Positions 1 to 10,313 of a DNA stretch of 64,000 bases are shown piece by piece. The notes under the pieces are model-generated. The model worked only from the letters and a program-made list of their open reading frames with translations. It was not told the origin of the DNA and searched no databases. A program made the translations under genes and the position numbers. Each line of letters opens with the position of its first letter. Position 1 is the stretch's first letter. Source of the stretch: Mycoemilia scoparia (taxonomy: Eukaryota; Kickxellomycota; Kickxellomycetes; Kickxellales; Kickxellaceae); NCBI GenBank assembly GCA_027575805.1, contig JANBPU010000001.1, positions 496,001-560,000 on the forward strand, read 5' to 3'.

Positions 1-884
1 GGCAGTACAAGCCATAAAGAGGTAATGTGCTTTCTGTAAAAGAAGGCACGCTTTTACCCAACAGTACTCTATACTACTGCAAAGATCTGAATTTGAGTCA
101 TATCAATAAAAGGTGATTTGGTATTGGCGGTGGCTTGAGCGATGGAGTAAAGGGGGCCGCTTTCCAAAGCCTATCTTCACAGTGTGGCAGCTACTGAACT
201 ATGACACATGTTTGCTAGAAAATGTTGTCATACTATGTGACTTGTTTTGAAAATAGAATAATAATAATGCAACTGACCTGTAAAAGTACACAGTGACATG
301 AAATTCAGCAGTGATTCTGTTATCATTGTCATCATCAGAAAAAGCTGCCCTGAAAACGGTGGTCTAGTTTAAGTGCGCAGAATAAATGTTAGGGCTATTG
401 GCGATCCACATGCCAGAGGAAGCAATACCAATTCGCCAAGGATAGAGACCTAGTGTGATAATTCAGCATCCATTCAATCAAAAGTAGCGCACACTACTCA
501 CACCTGAAGACAGATTTTTGAATAGATCCAAAAATATCGGGGAGAAAAAGGAACCGACAAATTGCCTATGGACTCAATCTGTGCTTTTTATCTATGTTGC
601 ATCTTGTCCAATCGCTTAGAGCCGGAGGAGCATAGATTTGACCAATGCACATACCAAGTATTGGCATTTGTGTTCTCATAGGCCCTCTCCCACCAATACC
701 AAACACCCAATTTATTTAAACCCCAGTTCCCCTCCTCGCCTCAACCCAGCTCTCAAACCATCTCATCTCTGGTACTTTATAAATACGTTGCTTGCCCCCT
801 TTACCAACCTTTTTCTTCTAGTTTGTATCAACCACATTTTTCAACATTCCGCTACGACTCCCCCACAGCCTTTTATTTAACATA
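1..884. other. 5' flank of the carbonic anhydrase gene
   Basis: No open reading frame here resembles a known protein and no RNA gene was recognised. The last 200 bases, immediately before the carbonic anhydrase start codon, are rich in C and T, like pyrimidine-rich leaders seen ahead of other genes in this window. Confidence 0.5.
778..785 (+). promoter_or_regulatory. candidate TATA box of the carbonic anhydrase gene
   Basis: The octamer TATAAATA lies 107 bases upstream of the ATG at 885 and just before a CT-rich leader. Spacing and match suit a fungal core promoter. This is sequence match only. Confidence 0.4.
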
Positions 885-2214
885 ATGGTTCGCAAAATCC
901 ACACAACTACTGGTAGCGACGTCCTGGACTCTTTCTTCAAGAGCAACAGGGAGTGGGCCGAGAAGGTCACATCCTCTGCCCCTGACTACTTCAAAAACTT
1001 GTCCAAGGGACAGTCACCCGAAGTCCTATGGATCGGTAAGTGCAACAATCCCCATTGAGGAATCCATATACACCGCTTTATCCTAGCCATTGACTTTGGT
1101 TTATCAAGACTCAAGTATACTTGATACCAACTAGCAGTCAGCGCTTCCCTTATGAATAGAGACTGTTTTTGGTGTTGTCTATGGTGACGCAATTTCCCAC
1201 ACCATCCCACTAACGTCATTGTGTCTTGTTTTGTCTTATCTTATCTGTAAAAACCATGATGCATGTATACTAACGTATGGCACAATATTTTGTCTTTTGC
1301 AGGGTGCTCCGATTCTCGAGTATGTGTAGAGATCTTCACTCAGGCCGACCCTGGTCAGATTTTCATTCACCGTAACATCGCAAACAGGGTTTCTGCTGAG
1401 GACCATGCTGCCCAGTCTGTCATTGAGTTTGCTGTCAAGCACCTTGGCGTTAAACATATCGTCGTTGCTGGTGGGTTTCCCAGGATATAATGAACTATCT
1501 CAGACCCCAATGGGGCATATGGGTGGTTATTTTTGAAGGGCTAAATGCAGACAGTGCATGATGATGCGTTGGTCGATGATAATATAGGCTTGGACAGTAT
1601 GAGAGATGAAACTGGCCTACTATTAAAACTTAGTCCTTCAAAAACAATCACTCATGTGTTGTCCCTACATGCAATGCTGCAAGCCCTATCATGGCACACT
1701 CGATGCTGGATGGCTGGGCAGGTAAAAGATAACAGTGAAAGGCAGCTGGGCTTAACATGACAATATATGCTTGCTGCATTGTTTTTAGGTCACACGTGCT
1801 GTGGAGGTGTCAAGGGTGCTATGAGCAAAGAATCACTGGGGATGCTCGATCACTGGCTGAAGCCAATTAAGGAGCTTTACGAAAACAACAAGGAAGAGAT
1901 TGATGGTAGGCAGAGCTAGGCTTATATTATGTACTAACGTTTTCCTAAAGGGCGTATATACTTTGTGCACCCATCTGACTAATGCAATTAAACACCACGA
2001 ATCATCTGTGATATAAATAGGCCTTACCACTGACACAGATAAGGAATACAGGCTATGCGAGCTCAACGTTGTCAACTCTGTAAACAACATTGCCACGCTG
2101 CCTCCAGTCCAGGCCGCCTGGGAAGAGGGCCGCTCACTCACCATCCACGGCATGATTTTCCAGATTGAGAACGGCCTTCTCAAGGATCTTGATATTTCTA
2201 TCAGCGAAAAGTAA
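885..2214 (+). CDS. beta-class carbonic anhydrase
   Basis: Catalyses reversible hydration of CO2 to bicarbonate. Four exons: 885-1035, 1303-1470, 1789-1905 and 2021-2214, giving 209 residues, the usual size of a compact fungal beta-CA. The zinc and catalytic signature is visible: the G-C-S-D-S-R motif straddles the first splice junction (Cys52, Asp54, Arg56), and G-H-T-C-C-G-G follows in exon 3 (His108, Cys111). This is the Cys/His/Cys ligand set of the family. No signal or transit peptide is evident, so it is probably cytosolic. Introns 1 and 3 each contain a perfect TACTAAC branch site (1268-1274, 1932-1938). Intron 2 (1471-1788) holds a complete inverted-repeat element. The exon chain is in frame throughout. 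Confidence 0.95.
1518..1656. mobile_element. MITE copy 1 (in carbonic anhydrase intron 2)
   Basis: The left end, TATGGGTGGTTATTTTTGAAGGG, is matched by an inverted right end reading CCTTCAAAAACAATCACTCA. It is flanked by TA on the left and a degenerate TG on the right. The element is about 139 bp with no coding capacity and lies wholly inside the intron. It belongs to the same family as the copies near 7.7, 16.6, 25.6, 40.4, 41.9, 42.4, 42.8, 49.8, 52.6 and 53.0 kb. Confidence 0.75.
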
Positions 2215-2659
2215 AACCATAATGTATACAATATAACATAGAAATGTGATACAAATTTCTCACTCTTTTTACTTGCTTTACACCAGGGTGGTTTGAAAAA
2301 GACACCCCATATACATATATATTATTATCTACTTGTACTGATCCCCCCTACCCTCTAGTTTTCCACCAACAGTTTAAGCAATAAAACATTTATCAAGCAT
2401 TTTGCAAATCACAAGCTCTTTGAACAAAACCATTAATTTAGTGGCTACCTGATTTTTGGTTATTCTAGTTTCGACCATCAAAGTTTTAGAAATCCCAAAA
2501 TGATCCTGCAATAGGTCAAATTACACAAACAGGGACTGGGTGTTTATGATAAGCTTATGAAGTCACCAACTCCATCTGGACTCCACATTTATAGTTCCAA
2601 CCCCCCTCTCCACTCCCCCCACCTCGTTATATTTTTTCTGTCTCCTCCTATTCCTAAGC
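2215..2659. other. intergenic spacer, carbonic anhydrase to CPOX
   Basis: No gene seen. It contains an AATAAA-like sequence near 2380 that could serve carbonic anhydrase polyadenylation. A strongly pyrimidine-rich stretch at about 2600-2650 directly precedes the CPOX start. Confidence 0.5.
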
Positions 2660-4173
2660 ATGATGGCTAGATACAATAGAATGCGCCCACCACAGTCGAT
2701 CAGGCCACTGTACGCTATGAAAAGCTATGGTAAAAATGGCAATATCAATAGCATCGCCAAGCTGTTCTGTATAGAGTACGTACAAGGCATCCCATGACAA
2801 ATTGACTCAGCACTGCCACCACAGCTTGAACAATATTTATATGAAACTGTTGACATTATATACACGCAATAGAACACAGGCGATGAGATACAGTTCAAAT
2901 CAGCAGCAGCAACAGCAATCGGGATCTGGATGGCAGAAGTTCGGTTGGAAGTATATTGCGCCAATTGGTTTGTTAACAAGTGTTGGTGCATCCATGTATC
3001 TGGCCTCTGAAAAGAGTCCACTAAAGGATCAAAAGGTAAAACTGACTATTTAGAACCATGCCTAATATCCGTATGAACCACAGCGCTATAAAGCACATGA
3101 ACCTCAACTAGAAATACGTATTTGCATCGTAGCCGAACGTCGCAAAGAAGGCCTATAAAACACCAGGGCCGGAGTCATACGAGCTGGACCTTGACGACGA
3201 AAAGCCAGGGTACTACAAAAACTCGTCGCTTCCAATGCACCAAAGAATGGAGGCATTTGTTACCGATCTACAGAAACAGATCATCCAAGGGCTTGAAGAG
3301 CAGGATCCGACAGCAAAGTTTGAGCTGGACAAGTGGGCACGTGAAGATGGCAAAGGATATGGAATATCAGGCATAGTCCAAAATTCCGAGGTGTACGAAA
3401 AGGGAGGTGTTAACATCAGCATTATCCATGGGAAACTGTCGCCAGGCCAGATCCAATCAATGAGGGCGCGAAAAAACACCAACGTTTTGGAGGATGGTAT
3501 CGACTATGACTTCAATGTTGCGGGAATATCACTGGTCATACACCCACACAATCCAATGGCACCAACAGCCCATGCGAACTACAGATACTTTGAGGTTTCT
3601 CGCCACGATGATCCGACTCATACTCCAGTCCTGTCATGGTTTGGTGGTGGTGCCGACCTTACTCCATCGTACCTGTTCGAAGAGGATGCCACGCATTTCC
3701 ATCGTACTTTGAAGAATGCTTGTGACCATCACGAGGCTTCATTCTATCCTAGATTCAAGCAATGGTGCGACAAGTACTTTATGAATACCCATAGAGGCGA
3801 GACCCGTGGTGTCGGTGGCATATTCTTTGACGATCTTGACGAAAAGGATGCCGAGGATTTGTTCAAGTTTGTCTACAGTGCTGGCAAGGCATTTGTGCCT
3901 TCTTATGTTCCACTGGTCGCCAAGCGGAAGGACATGGGCTTTACTGAAGAAAATAAGCGCTGGCAGCAGTTGCGCAGAGGACGATATGTCGAATTTAACC
4001 TTATCCATGACCGCGGAACAAAATTTGGGCTAATGACTCCTGGAGTCAGAATTGAAAGTGTCTTGATGTCGCTTCCATTAACGGCCAGATGGGAATACTG
4101 CCATAGCCCTGGCCAGAACTCTAGAGAGCAGCGCCTAGTTGATGTCCTGAAAAATCCCAGAGAATGGGCCTAA
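2660..4173 (+). CDS. HEM13: coproporphyrinogen III oxidase, oxygen-dependent, with N-terminal extension
   Basis: Converts coproporphyrinogen III to protoporphyrinogen IX in haem synthesis. Exons 2660-2775, 2873-3035 and 3133-4173 join in frame to 439 residues. The catalytic domain fills exon 3. Conserved blocks are visible: N-P-M-A-P-T-A-H-A-N-Y-R-Y-F, W-F-G-G-G-A-D-L-T-P, G-G-I-F-F-D-D-L and F-N-L-I-H-D-R-G-T-K-F-G-L. The roughly 110 residues before the domain start with an Arg-rich, acid-poor stretch, then a poly-Gln run, then one hydrophobic segment (I-A-P-I-G-L-L-T-S-V-G-A). This resembles animal CPOX, which is imported into the mitochondrial intermembrane space, rather than the shorter cytosolic Saccharomyces enzyme. 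Function is certain; the mitochondrial location is inferred. The start is the first ATG of a tandem ATG pair. Confidence 0.93.
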
Positions 4174-4648
4174 GGCGCTATTCTCACCATAGCAGCTTTC
4201 AACACACAGTGATTTCTTTTGGACACACACACACACCAGAAAAGATGTGGATGCTAAAACACCTTTGCAAACATCCAGTCTAAGATGATATACAGTTGTT
4301 AATGCTAAATATCAAATGGGTGGTTAGGTTATCCTTATGTTATCAATGTATTTAAATAAGAAATATAAAAATAAAGGAACATACATTCACATAGAAAAGT
4401 GGTAAGCCATAGTATGATATGGAGATTAAACCAAACCAAATTACATGGGATATAAAATCTAGAAACAGAAGGGAAAAAGAGGGAGAGAAATAGTAACTAT
4501 TTGAAATGAGAGGAGGATTACATGGAAGAATGGAACAGTAGTGGTAGTAGGAATGGCTGTGGTGACAATTGGATAGTATTTGATAAATATATGTGACATG
4601 GCCGAATGTATTTTAAGGTCAAAGCCAACTAACATATACGAGAACACA
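4174..4648. other. convergent 3' spacer, CPOX to H1-like gene
   Basis: AT-rich DNA between convergent genes. A short CA run lies at about 4220 and several AATAAA-like motifs occur between 4350 and 4380. No gene seen. Confidence 0.5.
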
Positions 4649-5371
4649 CTACTTTCCAGTGGTCTTCTTTGCTGCTGCCTTCTTCTTGGTAGGCTTGGAT
4701 GTTGCTGATGGACTGGCCGCCTTCTTTTTGGTAGCGGTTGCTGCTGCTGCCTTTTTGGGTTTTTCTGAGGTGGCAGCCTTAGTGGTTGTCTTCTTGGGCT
4801 TAGCTTCCTTAGCAGCACCAGCGGTTGCTTTGGTGGTCTTCTTGGTCTTTTCTGATGTAGTGGCCTTCTTCTTGGGTTTTTCTGAAGTGCTAGCCTTGGT
4901 AGCAGTCTTCTTTGCTGCCTTAGTGGTAGTGGTGGTGGTGGTGCTGGTCTTGGCCTTAGGCTTAGCAACAGCCTTCTTCTTGGCTGGTTTTTCAGAATCA
5001 GAAGCGGGCGACTTTCTCTTCTTGGTGCCAGTTGCAGTAGACTTCTCCTTCTTGGCCTTTGTGCCGGCGGCAGCAGCCTTCTTGGTGGCGGGCTTTTTGG
5101 CCTTTCCATCAGCCTTCTTACTTTCCTTCTTGTCTTCAGTGGAAGCTGATTTGGATGTGCGTCTCTTCTTGGTGGTCCTATTAATGGTGGTTTCGGGGAC
5201 GTAACTCTCTGGCGCACTGCGCTTGCGTCCAGAGGATCTCACGGGGCCAGCGGAAGCATCAGTCTTGCCCTTTGGAGCAGCGGACTTCTTTGGGGTGGCT
5301 GGAGGGGTTTTGGAGGAGGCCTTGGGTGGGGGTGTAGCGCTCTTTTTTGCAGCAGGAACTTTGGATGACAT
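4649..5371 (-). CDS. lysine/alanine-rich histone H1-like chromatin protein
   Basis: Intronless, 240 residues, extremely rich in Lys, Ala, Thr and Pro. Repeated modules such as T-S-E-K-P-K-K occur throughout, together with K-K-A-A blocks and a poly-Thr run. Composition matches the C-terminal tail of linker histone H1. However, I cannot find the H1 winged-helix globular domain. The only non-repetitive part is around residues 45-70 (a G-R-K-R-S-A-P-E-S-Y-V-P segment). It is probably nuclear and DNA-binding. Alternatives are an AT-hook-free architectural protein or a nucleolar Lys-rich protein. The opposite strand reads as a long hydrophobic frame only because Lys/Ala codons are read backwards. 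Confidence 0.7.
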   Translation of the reverse strand: MSSKVPAAKKSATPPPKASSKTPPATPKKSAAPKGKTDASAGPVRSSGRKRSAPESYVPETTINRTTKKRRTSKSASTEDKKESKKADGKAKKPATKKAAAAGTKAKKEKSTATGTKKRKSPASDSEKPAKKKAVAKPKAKTSTTTTTTTKAAKKTATKASTSEKPKKKATTSEKTKKTTKATAGAAKEAKPKKTTTKAATSEKPKKAAAATATKKKAASPSATSKPTKKKAAAKKTTGK

Positions 5372-7316
5372 TGTTTTATCGATTTACAGCGGGATAGGCT
5401 TGAAATATACTGGATGATTTGGGCAAGAGCTATAAGTGGTTATGATGGGACAGGGGATTATCAGCATTACTATATAGCATCAGTTATAAAAGGGGTCATT
5501 TTATATACAAAGCCACTAATGCCAATACCTACATCAATAGTACCCTTGATTGGCGACAGGCAATTGTTTATATATATAGATAGCTTTCTGTATGTGACAA
5601 ATACAAAGCATATGTTATTAAGTATTGCTGTGTGTATAAGGAGCATTCGCACAGTATGTTTATATGCTAGATATCGAAACCATTATGTGAATAGGCCACA
5701 TTAAAATGGACGGGTGACTATGTATATACACATACCTTAGAGTTAATACTTGAAAAGCTAGAGGAGGTGAAAGACAGAACAAAGATCACTAATGGTAATT
5801 CTTGGAGTAAAAAATGTATATGCGACACGTAAACAATAAATTTAAAATATAAAGGAAAAGAAAGGAATTAAAAGAATAAAATCTAGATATAGAGATGGAG
5901 GGAGGGGGACGTATTTTTGGAAGCAGGAGTCATGAGCCTACATTTGAATGTGTCGAACGTTTTTGGACATGTAAAATTTACGCGTGCCCTTTCAACCACA
6001 GCAGCTCTTTATTCAGTTCAAAATATTAGTGCGCCCCAATATACTACTCCCATGTATACATTTCAGACACACCGCCCTCCTCCATTATGCCTTGTTGAGA
6101 CCTCCTCTTCCTCTTCTTCGGGCCCCTCCTGGCCGTCTTTGTTGTGCCAGCATAGCTACCATAAACACTGGTGAAGCAGCAGCAATGACAGGTGCGCCTG
6201 CTTAGTTGCTGCAAGACATCCTTTGCAATTCTCAAAGAGCTTCTCCTCACCCTTGGCATCGGGGTACAGCAATCACACACACACGCGTGTGTGTGAATAA
6301 TTTAAAAGACGATGATGGCCTTAATATATTCTACGTGTCAGCCAATCACAGTCCAAGGCTCTAAGTGAAATGTCCCCTTTGACTTTGTTCTCATTTTTCC
6401 CTGTTTCGATCATTGCGTGTTTTTTACTTCCAAAATCGTACTCTTGGATTTTACCGTTCACGTACTGTTCTCACACAACACACACTAATGTTACTATTCC
6501 ATGCATTGCATGGATGCTTTAAGTCCTTTTCTAGCTACCTCTTATTTCATGGCATGTTTCTCTCCGGGTCTTATCCCAGTACTGAATCCCTTTGTGTGAA
6601 ATAAGGACCACCGCCGGAAAGTCTCCATCAGCACACATTGTCCTTCAGGGCAACATGGCACACCTGTGTAGTAACTAGGGTCCCTTCCCTTCTCCAAACA
6701 TGTTTAAAAGACCTTCATCCCTGGCAAATCCCTATAAAAGTGAGGTGCTGCAGTGGTTATCCAGAAAATCATCCTTGTAGCTTTGGAAGAGAGCCGCAGA
6801 CCGCTGATATATACCAGCCAAACCGGTGTTTAATCCTGCGACTTTTGCTAATGGTCCAAAGGAACTGACTTGCATCCTGAAAACCCTTTAGTAAAATTTA
6901 TAAAGCCTCTGAAGTGCATTATTCCATCTTTGAGTTTGCTCTGTTGATGTTTCTAGCATTGTCATATTCACATAGTGGATGTTTTGAAAAAATATGCCAT
7001 TATTTTCCAAATCTACAAATGTGATATTCCTATTCGTTAAGGCCATGTCCCCAGTTTGGTGTGTATTTATTTATCTACAGTTTAACGATATGCTGTACTA
7101 GCCAGTATAGTTTTTATTAATGTATAACCGTAGTATAAATTTATACATGGGAGGCGATGATGAGGACTTACTCATGATTAAACACACTATGGTATTAGCA
7201 TACATACACAGAACACAATGGCGCTACTCCAAACTGCAAAAACTCTATAGATCCAACATACAACCTAACCTTTTCCGAGTAACAATGTCCCTCTCTCTCT
7301 CTCTCTCTTGGTAGAC
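5372..7316. other. gene-free interval of 1.9 kb
   Basis: I see no convincing coding frame. It has A-rich stretches at about 5770-5900, a short CA/TG palindromic run near 6275-6295 and a CT repeat at 7290-7309 in the likely 3' UTR of the SR gene. Short frames between 5.9 and 6.9 kb have no recognisable domains. Confidence 0.45.
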
Positions 7317-8704
7317 TCATGGCTCTACTTTTTTTTCCCAGCTTGGCTTCACACTATCATTGCTCCTTCTTGGGGATCTTGAACGTGATCGTGAGCGACT
7401 ATATTTACGTCTATGATCATCACGGTCACGTCTAGGAGAGCGCCTTCTTGGGGATCTTGAACGTGAGTGAGAACGTGATCGTGAGTGACTATATTTACGT
7501 CTACGATCATCACGGTCACGTCTAGGAGAGCGCCTTCTCTCCCTGGACCTTGATCTTGAGTGATATCTTGAGCGTGAATGCGAACGACTTCTCCTAAATA
7601 TGGATCATCATGGGGTTTGTTGAGGCTATTAGTTATTCGGTGTGAAACCTTAGGCTGTATATATATGGGCAATAATTTTTGAAGGGTGAATTTTGGTGAC
7701 CACTGATTATAGGGGCAATCACAGCCAAATAGATGTCCAGTTTTACTAGTAAACTTTCACCCTTCAAAAATTATGATCCATATATAGCACTTAAGCGAAT
7801 GTTACCTTCTATGTCTTGATCTTCTGTCATATGGGCTTCTACTCCGGCTTCGGCTATATCTGCTTCGACGGTATCTGCTCGATCTATTTAAATGGCAAAC
7901 AGCCGTTAGACAACATGCTTGTTGCTGGCGGGAATTGTAACCACAAGGTCATTAAAATCTTACCTATATGGACCGCGCATTTCTCCTGGGGCTACATCAT
8001 CAAAAATCAGAGAAAAAATATATTAAAATTCAAGCTTTTGATCAACCAACAATAAATGATTGTTTTGCCAGCATTAACTTCATGCAACTTACTTTTACGC
8101 TGACCCTTGGCAAAATCTACAACCACGCTCTTCCCCCCAATATCAACCCCATCTCTTGTTTTTTCGAACGCAGCCTCAGCATCATCTCTCTTGAAAAACC
8201 TTGAAAGTGGATAATTTTTACCGATATGTTAGCCTGTGTATGTGTGTGTGTGTGGAAATATGACAACCATTTACAAACTAGAATAGTTTAAATTAGCCCA
8301 TGTTTTAAATGTATACTATAATGCCAACATACTCAACATAGCCAAAGTCACGGAGCTCTCCTGAGCGGAAAAATCGTGGGATGTACACTACATAACATAA
8401 AAGTTAGATCAATGGCATGAAATTAATACTTATATGTACGCGTATTTTTGGCGTATATTATAATTTATGCTAAAATATCAAAGCTAATGCATCCTTACCA
8501 TCCTTTAATTCTCCATACTTTGAGAATTCATCGCGTAAATCATCTTGGCTATGCGGCCACGGATATGGTTTGCATCAAGATTACAACTCTTTGCATCGTA
8601 TGAATGACGGTTTCTCGAATTATTAATTTGTTTATGGCAGTATATACGTACCTTATACCCGCGAGCCCCTTGATGTGCAGAGAACATGCGTTATCTCTAA
8701 CCAT
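7317..8704 (-). CDS. SR-family splicing factor (one RRM plus RS domain)
   Basis: Seven exons on the minus strand: 8704-8652, 8548-8499, 8387-8333, 8199-8093, 7991-7964, 7883-7806 and 7593-7317. They sum to 648 nt and 215 residues. Residues about 7-88 form one RRM: a beta-1 strand (S-L-H-I-K-G-L), then L-K-D-V-Y-I-P-R-F-F, then an RNP1-like R-D-F-G-Y-V-E-F. This resembles SRSF2/SRSF10-type factors. It is followed by T-P-G-E-M-R and an Arg/Ser dipeptide domain to the C-terminus with an internal tandem duplication. Such proteins bind exonic RNA and recruit the spliceosome in the nucleus. The small exons (28-107 nt) offer many splice choices. Intron 6 carries a MITE. The start at 8704 opens directly onto the RRM. 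Individual junctions are hand-derived. Confidence 0.88.
7365..7532 (-). repeat. tandem duplication within the RS domain
   Basis: Two direct units, 7365-7442 (78 bp) and 7443-7532 (90 bp), are nearly identical. The second has a 12-bp insertion, so both stay in frame. Each encodes a block starting S-P-R-R-R-S-P-R-R-D-R-D-D and ending in K-Y-S plus a short RS run. Confidence 0.85.
7664..7782. mobile_element. MITE copy 2 (in SR-gene intron 6)
   Basis: Near-perfect terminal inverted repeats: the left reads TGGGCAATAATTTTTGAAGG and the right reads CCTTCAAAAATTATGATCCA. TA flanks both sides. The length is 119 bp with TA included, and it is a good representative of the family. It lies between a 78-nt and a 277-nt coding exon without disturbing the splice sites. 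Confidence 0.85.
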
Positions 8705-9022
8705 TTAAGCTATCAATATCAAATATTCAGAATAAAAAATGCTAAAGAAAAATAAAATGTATGCAAATGTTTGTTTTTTGAGAACTGTAAGTACTGGAAG
8801 TCTTTGATCGACCAATTATTGATTTGATCCGGGCATAATGACCCGCTTGCTTGGACTAATGCTATCTGAAAGTGCTAGAAAGGCCTATTAGTACCCCCTT
8901 AGTTGGTAAAGCCAAGTTTGTGGCATATTTTCGTTCTGCTTTTACTGCCAAGTCTGCCTTTATGTATTTATACAGTTGCTAATGTTGCCCTAATGAGTCA
9001 AAATTCTACTTTTATTTTCAAT

Positions 9023-10059
9023 ATGACCGAACATAGTAACATGGATATAGCGATGAACGTAAAGGCCCTCTCTCTGAAGGAGGATCCACTTGCAGACAAG
9101 GTTAGAGTTTCGATGCAGGTCATCAAGAAAGCGCTTGATACATATGGGTAAGGGTTTCAATATATTTATATCATATCTCTATGCTAGTACTATAGTACGT
9201 TTGGTTTCCTAATAAACACTTATTGGGGTATCCTTTTTGTATAGACGAGATGGTTTGGCACTTAGTTTCAATGGAGGAAAAGACTGCACTGTATTGCTAC
9301 ATTTGTTTTCAGCAGTTTTGAGAGATCGCGACAACAACGAACCCAATGTACATATTAATGGAGCGACGAATTCTATAAAGAAAGATAAATCTGAAGCAGA
9401 CCATCGCATTAGGTGCCTGTATGTTAGCAACCATGAAGTCTTTCCAGAAGTGGATGCATTTGTTGCTGAATGCACGGATAAATACAATCTAGATTTAGTT
9501 GCGATACATATGCCAATGAAAGAGGCACTCGAAGAGTACATGAAGATTAGAAAGGACGTTGGTGCATTTTTAATAGGAACTAGGCGTGGAGATCCTCATG
9601 GGAGTAAGTCTAAAATTTACATATATTGCGTAAAGGTTTGGTCATAGAAGTATATGTTTTCGGATATTTGATTTGGTCAATTCCATTGTGTATGTTTTAG
9701 AATATCTGGATCACTTTACACCATCTGACCATGGGTGGCCAAAACTGATGCGAGTTAGCCCGATACTTGATTGGACATATGAAGATATATGGCAGTTCAT
9801 AAGAGCTGTAGGCATACCGTACTGTGGGTTGTATGATAAAGGGTAAATATGCATTAGTCACCATCATATCCATTACGCATGTATAGACTACCAGAGCCTA
9901 ACAAATACTGACTTTGGTGGTCACACTTATTGTTATAGATACACTTCACTAGGAAACATCAGCACAACCACGCCCAATCCAGCACTTCTCAAGAATGGGG
10001 AGTATGTCCCAGCATACCACCTTAAAGATGAAGAGTTGGAGCGGCATGGGCGGAAATAG
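9023..10059 (+). CDS. FAD1: FAD synthase (FMN adenylyltransferase, PAPS-reductase-like fold)
   Basis: Transfers AMP from ATP to FMN to make FAD. Exons 9023-9147, 9245-9603, 9701-9842 and 9939-10059 give 248 residues, close to yeast Fad1-type proteins. Visible motifs are [10 protein letters not shown] near residue 45 (the PP-loop-like nucleotide site), G-T-R-R-G-D-P-H-G, and [15 protein letters not shown], the typical PAPS-reductase-like block. The C-terminus carries [11 protein letters not shown]. The start at 9023 has A at -3 and follows two tiny upstream ORFs (ATGs at 8962 and 8982). An in-frame ATG at 8993 would add ten residues. It is divergent from the SR gene, about 320 bp apart. Confidence 0.92.
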
Positions 10060-10313
10060 ACTTATTATTAACAACAAAATCAGTACGCTGTTTCTAGACC
10101 AGGCTTATGTAACTTAGTAAAATATTTTAGGCATAGCACTTTGTTTCTATTCCCTCAAATGTATTTTGATTTATACAAATTCTGTACAGGTTTCATTTTG
10201 TTTAATATGTAAATCTAAGCGCTAGTTGCCCAATTATTCATTAAATTAAATGCATTTTAAATATAGAGTCATTGTTAACTTTTTGAGAGAAATGGCTCAA
10301 TAAAACCGCCTTA

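Noticed and set aside
4659..5204. 181-residue plus-strand frame, very hydrophobic, resembling a membrane protein
   Set aside because: It is the exact antisense of the Lys/Ala-rich gene. Reversed Lys and Ala codons give Phe, Leu, Val and Ala, so the hydrophobicity is an artefact.
8903..9022. Hydrophobic N-terminal extension of FAD synthase (signal anchor)
   Set aside because: The frame is open upstream but begins with TTG. The first in-frame ATGs are at 8993 and 9023, the latter with better context and a family-like length.
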